Shown: positions 26,002-34,403, counted from the first letter of the stretch. The stretch is 37,215 bases of DNA from Planctomyces sp. SH-PL62 (GCA_945893075.1 CAMDDX010000027.1:1-37215); one strand, 5' to 3'. The notes: generated by a model from the letters alone, not told the origin. Numbers and translations: made by a program.

Positions 26002-27918
26002 ATGGCGCGCGTCTCGGTTTTCCTTGCCGTTCCGTTGATGCTTGCCGTCATCGGCAATGCCTGCGTCCTGGCGGCTGAGCCGAACAAAACCGGCGAGCTG
26101 CATGAGCAGATCGACCAACTGTTCGAGGCCGACACGCTCGTGCCGCCGATCGCGCCGGCCGATGACGCCGAGTTTCTTCGGCGGGCGATGCTCGACTTGC
26201 ATGGGATCATTCCTTCGGCCGATGACGCCCGCGCGTTTCTCAGCGACCCTTCGCCGACCAAACGCACCGAGTTGATTGATCGCCTGCTGGCGAGTCCGCG
26301 CTATGCGCGGCACTTCGCGACGACGTTCGACGTGCTGTGGCTGGAACGCAAGCAGGAGAAGAACATCAAGTCGCAAGACTGGTACGACTATCTGTACCAC
26401 TCGTTCCACGATGGTAAGCCGTACGACCAACTTGTGCGCGAGATCCTGTCCGGCGACGACACGCAGGAGGCAACGCGACCGACTCTGAAGTTCTATTACG
26501 CCCGCACGGTCGAACCGCATGCTCTGACCCGCGATATCGGGCGGCTGTTCTTCGGCATGGACATGCAATGCAACCAATGTCACGACAGTCCGATCGTGGA
26601 CGACTACAAGATCGGTGATTACTACGGTCTGTATGCGTTCGTCAGCCGCACGTTTCTGTATCAAGATAAGAAGAAGGTGCCGTCGCTCGGTGAGAAGGCG
26701 GAGGGCGAAGCGAACTTCAAATCGGTCTTCACGGGCGAGAGTGCCGACAAGGTGGTGCCTCGGCTGCCGCGCGGTCCCGCGTTGGTTGAGCCGGTTGTGC
26801 TGAAGGGGGAAGAGTACGCGGTCAAACCGGGTAAGGATGTCAAACCGATCCCGAAGTTCAGCCGCCGCACCGCTCTGGCCGAACGCGGCGTCGATGGCTC
26901 GACCGAGATGTTCGATCGCAACGCGGTCAATCGGCTGTGGGCGCACCTGATGGGGCGCGGGCTGGTCCATCCGCTGGAGTTGCATCATCCCGACAATCCA
27001 CCGTCGCATCCGGAGGTGCTCGATCTGTTGGCGCAGGAATTCCGCGAGCACGGCTGCGATGTTCGCTACCTGCTCCGCGAGATCGCGCTCACGCGGACTT
27101 ACGCACGAGCCTGTGAATTGCCGAACCCGCAGAGCTTGAACGCCGCTGCGATCGCGCAGCGTTCCGAAGTCTGCCAACGCGACCTGGACGCGCTGGAGAA
27201 ACAAGCGCCGGCGGCAAATGACGAGCACGCTGCGCGACGGCTGAAAACACTCATCAAGGCGAAGCGCAAGAGCCTCGAAGAATCGCAGCTCGCCGCCGAC
27301 TATCTGAGCGTCGCGAACACGGACGCGAAGCAGGCCGAAATCAAGTGGGAGCTGCTGGTCAAGTTCTGGGAAGATCGCGGTGACGTCGTGCTGCTCAAGC
27401 CGCTCTCACCGGAATCGCTTGCCTTGAGCGTGCTGCAAGCGACGGGTGCTGTCGATTCGGCCCAAGAGAAAATTCGCGTTTCCTTTCAAAGCAAGAAGCC
27501 GAAAGAGTGGACCGCAGCGGAACCGGCCGATCGGCCGCGCGTCGAGGCGATGTTCGTCGAGAAGCTGACCTACACACAGTTCAACAGCAACCTGCAACAG
27601 TTCATCGGCATGTACGGCGACGCGCCGGGTTCTGACTTCGGTGCGAATCTGAATCAGGCTCTGTTCTTTGGCAACGCCGGCGTCGTCGAAGGCTTGCTGA
27701 AACCGGTGCCGGGCAATCTCACCGATCGCCTGTCAAAATTAAGTGACCCACAGGCCGTGGCCGATGAGTTATATCTGTCCGTGTTCGGTCGCCGACCGAC
27801 CAAGGACGACGAGTCCGCCGTCGCCAAGTTTCTCAAGGATCGCCAAGATCGCGCCGCCGCGATTCAAGAGTTGACGTGGAGTCTGATGTCGAGCAATGAG
27901 TTCCGATTCAATCATTGA
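26002..27918 (+). CDS. DUF1549/DUF1553 exported protein
   Basis: 638 residues from ATG 26002, chosen because a signal peptide (VFLAVPLMLAVIGNACVLAA) follows it and GAGG lies upstream. The frame is open from 25876 without those features. DUF1549 (LRRAMLDLHGIIPSADDAR, LIDRLLASPRYARHFATTFD) contains one CxxCH, CNQCH (Cys190, Cys193, His194). DUF1553 follows (FDRNAVNRLWAHLMGRGLV, then YLSVFGRRPTKDDESAV). A charged stretch near 405-440 (LKTLIKAKRKSLEES) may form a coiled coil. Unlike the gene at 18793 it lacks the N-terminal PSCyt1 domain. It pairs with the DUF1501 gene downstream. Confidence 0.92.
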   Translation: MARVSVFLAVPLMLAVIGNACVLAAEPNKTGELHEQIDQLFEADTLVPPIAPADDAEFLRRAMLDLHGIIPSADDARAFLSDPSPTKRTELIDRLLASPRYARHFATTFDVLWLERKQEKNIKSQDWYDYLYHSFHDGKPYDQLVREILSGDDTQEATRPTLKFYYARTVEPHALTRDIGRLFFGMDMQCNQCHDSPIVDDYKIGDYYGLYAFVSRTFLYQDKKKVPSLGEKAEGEANFKSVFTGESADKVVPRLPRGPALVEPVVLKGEEYAVKPGKDVKPIPKFSRRTALAERGVDGSTEMFDRNAVNRLWAHLMGRGLVHPLELHHPDNPPSHPEVLDLLAQEFREHGCDVRYLLREIALTRTYARACELPNPQSLNAAAIAQRSEVCQRDLDALEKQAPAANDEHAARRLKTLIKAKRKSLEESQLAADYLSVANTDAKQAEIKWELLVKFWEDRGDVVLLKPLSPESLALSVLQATGAVDSAQEKIRVSFQSKKPKEWTAAEPADRPRVEAMFVEKLTYTQFNSNLQQFIGMYGDAPGSDFGANLNQALFFGNAGVVEGLLKPVPGNLTDRLSKLSDPQAVADELYLSVFGRRPTKDDESAVAKFLKDRQDRAAAIQELTWSLMSSNEFRFNH

Positions 27919-27928
27919 TAACCAGTCA

Positions 27929-28055
27929 GGGGTCAGGTCTTCAAATTTCATTTTTGGCGTCGCAAATTGGGCGCGATTTGGATTGGAATGTCGATGTGCG
28001 AAGTGAGTCAGGGGTGAATCGCTCAGCCAAAAATGAAATTTGAAGACCTGACCCC
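27929..28055 (+). mobile_element. 127-bp MITE-like element, copy 2
   Basis: Perfect 30-bp inverted ends identical to copy 1. The interior matches copy 3 read in reverse at most positions. It lies just after the stop of the DUF1549/1553 gene. The outward ATG at 28033 opens a frame that joins the next DUF1501 gene, but here no GGAG-type site precedes it. Confidence 0.9.
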
Positions 28056-28086
28056 GGCTCGCGCGCACAACAAACCGGAGATCATT

Positions 28087-29370
28087 ATGAAATGCGACTA
28101 CGCTTGTGGAACCGCGGAGCATGGGACGTCGCGGCGACAATTTCTCGGTGGCCTGGCGACTGGCGTCGGGGCGCTGACGCTCGGCGGATCGGCTTCGTGG
28201 ATTCCGGTCGCGGCGGCCGAGCAACTCAAGCAGACGCAGAAGCGCATCCTGACTTTTTTCCTCCACGGAGGAGTTAGTCAATTGGAGAGCTGGGATCCAA
28301 AGCCAAACACCATCTGGGGCGGACCGTTTCGTTCCATCGCGACGAGCGTGCCCGATATCCGCATCTCCGAACTGCTGCCATTCACCGCCCAGCAGATGCA
28401 CCACTTGGCGCTCGTCCGCGGCATCAACACCAAGAACAGTGGCCACGGTCCGGGCCAGATTCAGATGACGACCGGTCGCAACCCGATGGGTGCCGAGCAA
28501 CCGCACCTCGGAGCCGTCGCGGCCAAGGCACTGACGCCGCCGTCCTTCTCACTCCCCGGTCACATCCTGATTAAAGGAGGAGGCAATAGCGGCGGCGCGG
28601 CAGCGTACCTCGGTCCGCGCTTTGCCGCGGTGACGCTGGAAGACGGCAAGGCTCCGCAACACTCGCAATTGCCTGAAACGGTGAGCGGCGAAGCCGAAAC
28701 GCGACGTCAAGAGTTTCGTCGTTCGGCCAACGATCGCTTTGCCGGACGACGTCGCACGGCCGACACGGACGCCTACACCTTGAGCTTCGATCAGGCACGC
28801 GACCTGATGGCTCGCCGCGACGTGTTCGACGCCACGAAAGAACCGGCCCGCGAGCAAGAGAAGTATGGCCAGAGCGAGTTCGGGCAACACTGCCTGCTGG
28901 CGCGTCGACTGCTCGAAGAAGGTGTGCCGTTCGTGCAAGTCAATCACTCGAACTACGACACGCACTACGAGAACTTCGATTATCACCTCGAACAGCTTGG
29001 CGAGTTCGATCGCCCCTTTGCCACGCTGGTCAACGACCTGCACGAACGGGGTTTGCTGGCCGACACGCTGATCGTCGTGATGTCAGAGATGGGCCGCACA
29101 CCGCGCATCAACCCACGCTACGGCCGCGACCATTGGGGCACGGCCTGGAGCGTCTGTCTCGGCGGTGCGGGAGTGGTCCGTGGCGCGGTCGTCGGCAAGA
29201 CGAGTTCCGACGGCATGTCGGTCGTCGATCGCGAGGTCGATCACGGTCATTTGTTCCACACGTATCTGCAAGCGGTCGGCGTCGACACCAAGCAAGAGTT
29301 CGTCATCGGCGGGCGCAAGTTCCCGATCGCCGACCCGGCCAAAGGCCCGATCGCGGAGTTGTTGGCATGA
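28087..29370 (+). CDS. DUF1501 protein, Tat-exported (third copy)
   Basis: 427 residues from ATG 28087, which has GGAG 7 bp upstream. A 445-residue form starting with MKFEDLTP at 28033 inside the repeat is also open in the same frame. The Tat motif is SRRQFLGGLATGVGAL (Arg16-Arg17). The body has RILTFFLHGGVSQLESWDP, VQVNHSNYDTHYENF and VVMSEMGRTPRINPRYGRDH, the DUF1501 pattern. It is the more typical DUF1501 subtype that follows DUF1549/1553 genes. Its stop overlaps ATG 29367, the likely original start of the WD40 gene, as TGA/ATG overlaps are common in such operons. Confidence 0.92.
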   Translation: MKCDYACGTAEHGTSRRQFLGGLATGVGALTLGGSASWIPVAAAEQLKQTQKRILTFFLHGGVSQLESWDPKPNTIWGGPFRSIATSVPDIRISELLPFTAQQMHHLALVRGINTKNSGHGPGQIQMTTGRNPMGAEQPHLGAVAAKALTPPSFSLPGHILIKGGGNSGGAAAYLGPRFAAVTLEDGKAPQHSQLPETVSGEAETRRQEFRRSANDRFAGRRRTADTDAYTLSFDQARDLMARRDVFDATKEPAREQEKYGQSEFGQHCLLARRLLEEGVPFVQVNHSNYDTHYENFDYHLEQLGEFDRPFATLVNDLHERGLLADTLIVVMSEMGRTPRINPRYGRDHWGTAWSVCLGGAGVVRGAVVGKTSSDGMSVVDREVDHGHLFHTYLQAVGVDTKQEFVIGGRKFPIADPAKGPIAELLA

Positions 29371-29390
29371 ACGCATTTTGTGCGCGAGGC

Positions 29391-29517
29391 GGGGTCAGGT
29401 CTTCAAATTTCATTTTTGGCCGTGCGATCCACCCCCGACTCACTTCGCACATCGACATTCCAATCCATATCGCGCCCAATTTGAGACGCCAAAAATGAAA
29501 TTTGAAGACCTGACCCC
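29391..29517 (-). mobile_element. 127-bp MITE-like element, copy 3 (inverted relative to copies 1 and 2)
   Basis: Perfect 30-bp inverted ends, same length as the other copies. Its interior matches copy 2 only when reversed, so it is inserted the other way round. The ATG at 29495 begins the WD40 gene. Because both ends encode MKFEDLTP outward, either orientation can supply a start. Confidence 0.9.
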
Positions 29518-30517
29518 TGACCCGATCAAAGCCGATCCGAGCAAGACTCATGTCGTCGCGACCTGGAAGTACGAGCGGCCTCTCACCGCCTGCCGCTTCG
29601 ATCCGCTGGGGCGTTACGTCTTTGTCGGTGCCGAGGACTACACGGTCCAACGTTGCGACCTGAAGGACGGCAAGCTGACGCCGCTGTTAGGTCACGAAAG
29701 TTGGTGCCGGGCGATCGGTTTTTCTCCCGACGGCAAATCGACGTTCACCGGCGGCTACGATGGCCGGCTGCTGTGGTGGCAAACCGATGCCGACCCGCCG
29801 ACGCCGCTGCGGGCCATCACCGCGCACAACGGTTGGATTCGAGCCTTGGCCGTCTCGCCCGATGGCCAACTGATCGCCACTTGCGGCAACGACCATCTCG
29901 TCAAGGTTTGGAATGCGGCGGACGGCCAAGCCATGCACACGCTGACCGGGCATGAGTCTCACGTCTACAACGTCGCCTTCCATCCCGACAACAAGAGTTT
30001 GGTCTCGTGCGATCACCGGGCGATTTTCCGGCACTGGAATCTGGCCGACGGCAAAGAAGTGCGAACCTTCAGCGCCCCGGCCCTCTACAAGTACGACGAC
30101 AAATTTCGAGCTCATATCGGAGGCGCGCGCAGTCTGGCGTTCAGCGGCGACGGCAAACTCCTGGCCGCTGGAGGCACGACGAACGTGACAAATGCCCTCG
30201 GCGGCATTCTCGAATGCGCTGTGGCGTCGATCGATTGGGACTCTGGCAAGCTCAAAGTGCTGCACCTCACGAAAGAGAAAAACCGCGGCACGATCTGGGG
30301 CTTGGCGTGGCACCCTGAGGGCTATTGGATCGGCATGTCCGGCGGTCGCAACGCCTTGCTCGTGTTCTGGAAGCCCGATCAAGCGGAGGAGTTTGCCAAA
30401 TTCGCGATGCCCGAAATCGGCCGCGATTTCGCCCTTCATCCCGACGGCCTCCAAGCCGCCGTCGCCATGGCCGAGAGCCAAGTGCGAATCTGCCGCCTGA
30501 CCGCAAAGACGTCGTGA
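29495..30517 (+). CDS. WD40-repeat protein, start supplied by a repeat
   Basis: 340 residues. Starts MKFEDLTP from the element and continues DPIKADPSKTHVVATWKYER. About six or seven WD blades follow, for example GHESWCRAIGFSPDGKSTFTG, shown here as CRAIGFSPDGKSTF, then WIRALAVSPDGQLIATCGND with VKVWNAADGQ and GHESHVYNVAFHPD. Such proteins form a propeller for protein contacts. Relatives I recall begin with a signal peptide ending just before a DPIKADPSK-like sequence. Here that leader is absent, and an overlapped ATG at 29367 (MNAFC) leads into the element and stops at 29496-29498. So the product is probably cytoplasmic or not functional. That is an inference. Confidence 0.85.
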   Translation: MKFEDLTPDPIKADPSKTHVVATWKYERPLTACRFDPLGRYVFVGAEDYTVQRCDLKDGKLTPLLGHESWCRAIGFSPDGKSTFTGGYDGRLLWWQTDADPPTPLRAITAHNGWIRALAVSPDGQLIATCGNDHLVKVWNAADGQAMHTLTGHESHVYNVAFHPDNKSLVSCDHRAIFRHWNLADGKEVRTFSAPALYKYDDKFRAHIGGARSLAFSGDGKLLAAGGTTNVTNALGGILECAVASIDWDSGKLKVLHLTKEKNRGTIWGLAWHPEGYWIGMSGGRNALLVFWKPDQAEEFAKFAMPEIGRDFALHPDGLQAAVAMAESQVRICRLTAKTS

Positions 30518-30575
30518 CGGAAGGCGAAACACAAGGTGCCAGGAGCCGGCCTCTTGCACAGCACGTCGAACGTCG

Positions 30576-32306
30576 TCAGGCGGGTTGAGATTCCGCGATC
30601 AGCATTCGCAATTGGGACAGCGCGGCGTCCGCTTCTTGGCCTTTTCCTTCGATGACTTCGAGCAATTGCGACGGCGTGCGTTTGTCGCTGTCGTCGATCT
30701 TGTTCGGGTTCACGGCTTTCAGATCGTAAACCGCGTCTTCGATCGTTTGGGCTTTGGATTCGTTTTCGCGAGCCTCACGGAGCACGCTTTTCCATTTCTC
30801 TTCCAATGCAGCGAGCGTTGCTTGTGACGCTTTTTTTGTTTTCGCTTTTCTTTCAGGTCGTCTTCCAGCGGCTTCGCTTCCGCGAAGAGTTGCGAGGCTC
30901 GTTCACGGAAAGGACGAGCTTCCTCAAGTGCTTGTTGCAACCTCGTGGCAAACGGGATGGTCCAACTCCGTTCGCTGTTGCCGCGAGTGGGCAATAGTTG
31001 GAACAGTTCGTCGAAGTGAGTTTTCGTCAGCGGGGTTTTCTTCCCGACCTTGATGTCCGCCAGATCGAAGTACCAGATGGATTCTGTCTGCTCGCCTTTG
31101 GTGAAGAACATCAGGTTGGTTTTCACACCGGCCCCGGCGGACGTGAAGACTCCACCCGGAAGACTGACGATGCACCAGACGTTGCACTCTTCCAGCAGCT
31201 TGCGTTTGGTTTGAACGAAGCCCGCTTCGTTGGTGCGGAACAATACGCCCTCGTCCATGACGATCCCGCAAACGCTGTCCTTCTTCATGCTCTTGAGCAC
31301 GTTTTGCAGGAAGAGTACCTGCGTCGCGCCCGTCTTGTAGTCGTATTGCGTTTGGGCTTCTTTGCCTTCCTTGCCGCCGAACGGGGGATTCATCAGCACA
31401 TAGTCGAAAAACTGCGGAGGACCGGCGAACAGGCCGTCGTAGGTGGCGATGCCGGACAGGGCGTTGCCGTGCCAGATATGCGGTTCGTCGATGCCGTGCA
31501 GGACGAGGTTTGCCAGCGAGATCGGATAGACGGCGTTGTCTTTCTCGCGACCGTAGAACGTGCGCGAGCGAAGTGTTTCTAGTTCAACGGGGGTGATGGC
31601 GTCGCCCGCTTTGCTGCGCATGTACTCAAACGACTGAGCCAGAAATCCGCACGTCCCGCAACCTGGGTCGTACACCGTCTTGCCGATTTGTGGATCGACG
31701 ATGCGGACCATCACGCGGATGACTTCGCGAGGCGTGAAGAACTGGCCGCCGTCGTTCCCCTTCTCGCCCATCTTCAGCAGCAGTCCTTCATAGACCTGCG
31801 ACAGCGTGAAGACGTGCGTGTCATCGACCGCGTGATGGCTAATCTCGTCAACCTTGTCGAGCACGTCCGCAAAGTTCTTTTCCGAGTCGATGCGGCTACG
31901 GTCCACGCCCGACATGATTTGGCTGATGACTTTTTGCCGAGCCGTGGCTCCCGGTTTGTTTTTCAGCGATTTCAAATCGCGGCAAGAGCTTGTTGTGAAC
32001 GAAGTCAAACAAACTCGACTTCTTGTCGTCGCGGAACAATGAACCGGGCGCGGCCCAATCTCGCCAGCGAAACGGTTCGGCCAGCGACGGCGAGAACGAT
32101 AGACCGAGCGCTTCGGCTTCGTCTGCCTCGTTGGTTTCGCGTTCATCCAAGATGCGGAGAAACAGAATCCAGGTCAGTTCGGGGACGTACTGCAATGCTC
32201 CCGCGCAGTTCGACCGCCGCATGATGTCGCAAATCGACTTGATCGCCGAGTTGACCGACGCTTGGCCTGTGAGGGCCTTGCCGTTCGTTGATTTCTTTTT
32301 CGCCAT
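30576..32306 (-). pseudogene. hsdM: Type I restriction-modification N6-adenine methyltransferase subunit (HsdM), two frame breaks
   Basis: Three reading frames together give one HsdM. The first (ATG 32306) covers the N-terminal helical domain up to FDFVHNKLLPR. The second carries RQKVISQIMSGVDRSRIDSEKN, QVYEGLLLKMGEKGNDGG, the SAM motif as DPGCGTCGFL (usually DPxCGTGGFL), and catalytic NPPFGG. The third gives the C-terminal coiled region LEEKWKSVLREARENE to the end at 30576. Break 1 is at about 31979-31982 and needs a +1 change. Break 2 is at the A-run 30830-30837 and needs a -1 change at A_AAA_AAG. HsdM with HsdS modifies DNA. As written this gene would not make a full protein unless the ribosome shifts or the breaks are sequencing errors. 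It follows the Fic stop by 6 bp. Confidence 0.88.
30830..30836 (-). promoter_or_regulatory. A_AAA_AAG slippery heptamer at the hsdM frame break
   Basis: In the zero frame the codons are CAA AAA AAG, so A AAA AAG sits in the correct phase for -1 slippage. A -1 shift here leads straight into the third reading frame: Q-K-K then ASQATLAALEEKWK. Without it the second frame runs on 37 codons into a basic tail and stops at 30719. A simple one-base loss in the A-run is an equally good explanation. Confidence 0.4.
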
Positions 32307-32312
32307 TGAGAT

Positions 32313-33491
32313 TCACTGCGAGGGAGAGGTGAGTGATTGCGGGTCGATGGCTTCCAACACTTCCAGAATTTCGCGAGCGCGGAAGATGCGACCATATTTT
32401 CGTCCGGGCAGCTCTTCGAGAATTCCACCAGCCACCAGCTTTTCGATATTCAGCGAGGCCGATCGAAACGTGACGCCGAGGATCGACTTGGCCATGCCAA
32501 CCGTGAGATAGGGCAGATGAAATAACTGGTCGATCAACTTCAGCAGCGAAGCCGACGAACGCACCGTTTGAAACTGTTGCCGATAACGCTGCCAGACGCC
32601 GAGCAGCTTCTCGGATCGTTGCACGGCATCGCGAGATTGTTCGGCAACGCCGCGTAGAAAGAACGAAATCCATTCGGACCACTGGCCGTCTTGGCTGACT
32701 GCCAACAGACGCCGGTAATACTCGTCCCGATTTTTCTCGAAGAAGGCACTCAAGTAGAGCATGGGCTGAGGCAGCACGTTTTCAGAAACGAGCAGCAGAG
32801 TCAGCAGCAGCCGGCCGATTCGTCCATTGCCATCGAGAAAGGGATGGATCGCCTCGAACTGATAATGAATCATCGCCAGCCGGATCAGCAGCGGCAGCGG
32901 CGACGGAGCGTGCCAGAACTTTTCCAACTCGCCCAACGAACTCATCAAGTCTTCTCGAGGCGGCGGAACGAACGTGGCATCGTTGAGCGTGCAGCCGGCG
33001 GGACCGATCCAATTCTGCGAGCGGCGAAACTCACCCGGCGTCAAATGGTCGCCAGCAATCCCTTCCATGAGCTTCTCGTGAACTTCGCGCAGCAGCCGCA
33101 GGCTGACCGGCAAGTCTTTCAGCCGTTGCAGGCCGTGCTCCATCGCGAGGACATAGTTGCGAACCTCCCGCACATCCGATTGCGGCGACGGCAGAACGCT
33201 GGCCGCTTCAAAGAAGTACAAGTCCGACAGCGATGCCTGAGTCCCCTCGATGCGGCTCGACAACACCGCCTCACGGTGCATGAAGGGGCGGATCAACAAA
33301 TACGGATTGGGCAGCGTCCGGCCGATCCCGGCCAACTCGCTGACACCGCGATCTGCCGCCGACAACTCGCCCGCCAATTCCCAGGTCAGCGACAGGTCAG
33401 GCGGGAGCAGATTGGGGACGAAAGCCCAATATCCCCGCTCGTGTTTGAGCACCCGCCCCGACCGACGTTCTGAGAAGCCTTGAGGTTGCAT
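32313..33491 (-). CDS. Fic-family AMP-transferase-like protein with winged-helix C-terminus
   Basis: 392 residues. The active motif HPFLDGNGRIGRLL is complete (His216 to Arg227), so nucleotide transfer to target hydroxyls is expected. An N-terminal inhibitory helix SSRIEGTQ (Ser78, Glu82, Gly83) matches the (S/T)xxxE(G/N) rule of self-inhibited class II Fic proteins. The N-terminal Fic_N-like part and the C-terminal winged helix (LTVGMAKSILGVTFRSASL, then VAGGILEELPGRKYGRIF) are the usual full-length arrangement. Fic genes inside hsd loci are a known pattern. It lies 6 bp before hsdM, and a 12-bp-arm inverted repeat lies 33 bp before its ATG. Confidence 0.93.
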   Translation of the reverse strand: MQPQGFSERRSGRVLKHERGYWAFVPNLLPPDLSLTWELAGELSAADRGVSELAGIGRTLPNPYLLIRPFMHREAVLSSRIEGTQASLSDLYFFEAASVLPSPQSDVREVRNYVLAMEHGLQRLKDLPVSLRLLREVHEKLMEGIAGDHLTPGEFRRSQNWIGPAGCTLNDATFVPPPREDLMSSLGELEKFWHAPSPLPLLIRLAMIHYQFEAIHPFLDGNGRIGRLLLTLLLVSENVLPQPMLYLSAFFEKNRDEYYRRLLAVSQDGQWSEWISFFLRGVAEQSRDAVQRSEKLLGVWQRYRQQFQTVRSSASLLKLIDQLFHLPYLTVGMAKSILGVTFRSASLNIEKLVAGGILEELPGRKYGRIFRAREILEVLEAIDPQSLTSPSQ

Positions 33492-33523
33492 CGAATGTTA
33501 CCGAATGACACTTCCGAGCCAGC

Positions 33524-33555
33524 GAATTGTACTTTCGCCGCCCAAAGTACAATTC
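33524..33555. promoter_or_regulatory. Inverted repeat upstream of fic
   Basis: Perfect 12-bp arms GAATTGTACTTT (33524-33535) and its complement (33544-33555), 8-bp spacer. It lies between the DUF3037 stop and the fic start. It could be an operator for the winged-helix Fic protein or a weak terminator for the gene upstream. There is no T-run after it. Confidence 0.4.
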
Positions 33556-33593
33556 TCCGTTGAGAAATGGTACTCCGGTATCAATCCGAAGAA

Positions 33594-34403
33594 TCAGTGA
33601 GCAACCCGCACGACCTCTTTCACAAACTTTGGGATGTCCTTCTCCGGCACATCGCGCACGGAATACTCGCTCAAGATCTTGTCCACTCGGTTTGACGCGG
33701 CAGCGGGGAGGCTGGCATCAAAGCTCGACACGACGATCAATTTCTTTTTCCCTTCGCGGTCTTCGCCGTGACGTTGAAGTAAATCACCTTCCATTGCCAG
33801 TCGCATCGCCGCGCCTACCACTTGAAGTTCACTGCCGACGAACCGCTGTGGCTTCACGAGGTTCCAGACTCCATTGCGAAACGCATACGGCACTTTCAGG
33901 TCGAGTCCGGCGATGGGCACCGAGACCGGGTAATCAAGTTTTGCTCGACCTTCATCGGCCAGTTGTTTGAACGTCTCATGCAACTGCCGGATGGCGGACG
34001 GTCGCTTCGTTCTTGGCTCACGCTTGGCCCGGCCGCCAACCAGTTCATCGAACAGGCTTTGCAAGTCCGCCGCCGGATCAGCCACCTGCATGGGTCGCGG
34101 CGCGGTCAGCTTCAACTCGTTGGCTCGTGTGGCGATGAAATGCTGAAACTGTTCCAGCGAGCGAATCCTTTCCCCTTCGACAACGATCCGCCGTTCCATT
34201 GCCAGTTTGGCGCTGCTGAGGCTGACCGGATCGAACGATTCCCGGCCGAAGAATCGGCGAACGCGGTCGTTCCCGTGCGATGTCCGAGCCGCCAGAAACG
34301 AAAGCTCCGGGCAGAACAGCACGACACCGACATTCGCCGCTTCCAGGCGTGACGCATCCGGGCAGTATTGAATCAAACTGAAATAACCACGATGAGCAGT
34401 CAT
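33594..34403 (-). CDS. DUF3037 protein
   Basis: 269 residues from ATG 34403, overlapping the kinase gene stop by 4 bp, so the two are translationally coupled. The N-terminal segment GYFSLIQYCPDASRLEAAN followed by VGVVLFCPEL is the DUF3037 signature. The middle holds a basic, low-complexity link (GGRAKREPRTKRPSA) and the C-terminal part has a KKKLIVVSSFDAS strand. The function of DUF3037 is not established. In many genomes, as I recall, it is found next to a HipA-like kinase gene, as here. That makes a partner or target role likely, but this is inference. Confidence 0.85.
   Translation of the reverse strand: MTAHRGYFSLIQYCPDASRLEAANVGVVLFCPELSFLAARTSHGNDRVRRFFGRESFDPVSLSSAKLAMERRIVVEGERIRSLEQFQHFIATRANELKLTAPRPMQVADPAADLQSLFDELVGGRAKREPRTKRPSAIRQLHETFKQLADEGRAKLDYPVSVPIAGLDLKVPYAFRNGVWNLVKPQRFVGSELQVVGAAMRLAMEGDLLQRHGEDREGKKKLIVVSSFDASLPAAASNRVDKILSEYSVRDVPEKDIPKFVKEVVRVAH

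Noticed and set aside
28033..28086. 28033 as the certain start of the third DUF1501 gene
   Set aside because: The native ATG 28087 has a GGAG site and puts the Tat motif near the N-terminus, so it is the better choice. The element start is kept only as an alternative.
21904..29517. The three 127-bp repeats as a CRISPR array
   Set aside because: The copies are thousands of bases apart with genes between them, and are inverted-ended elements rather than regularly spaced direct repeats.
30719..32146. HsdM as an intact 475-residue protein
   Set aside because: Its first 55 and last 37 residues are out of frame with the conserved N- and C-terminal domains, which are found in the neighbouring frames.
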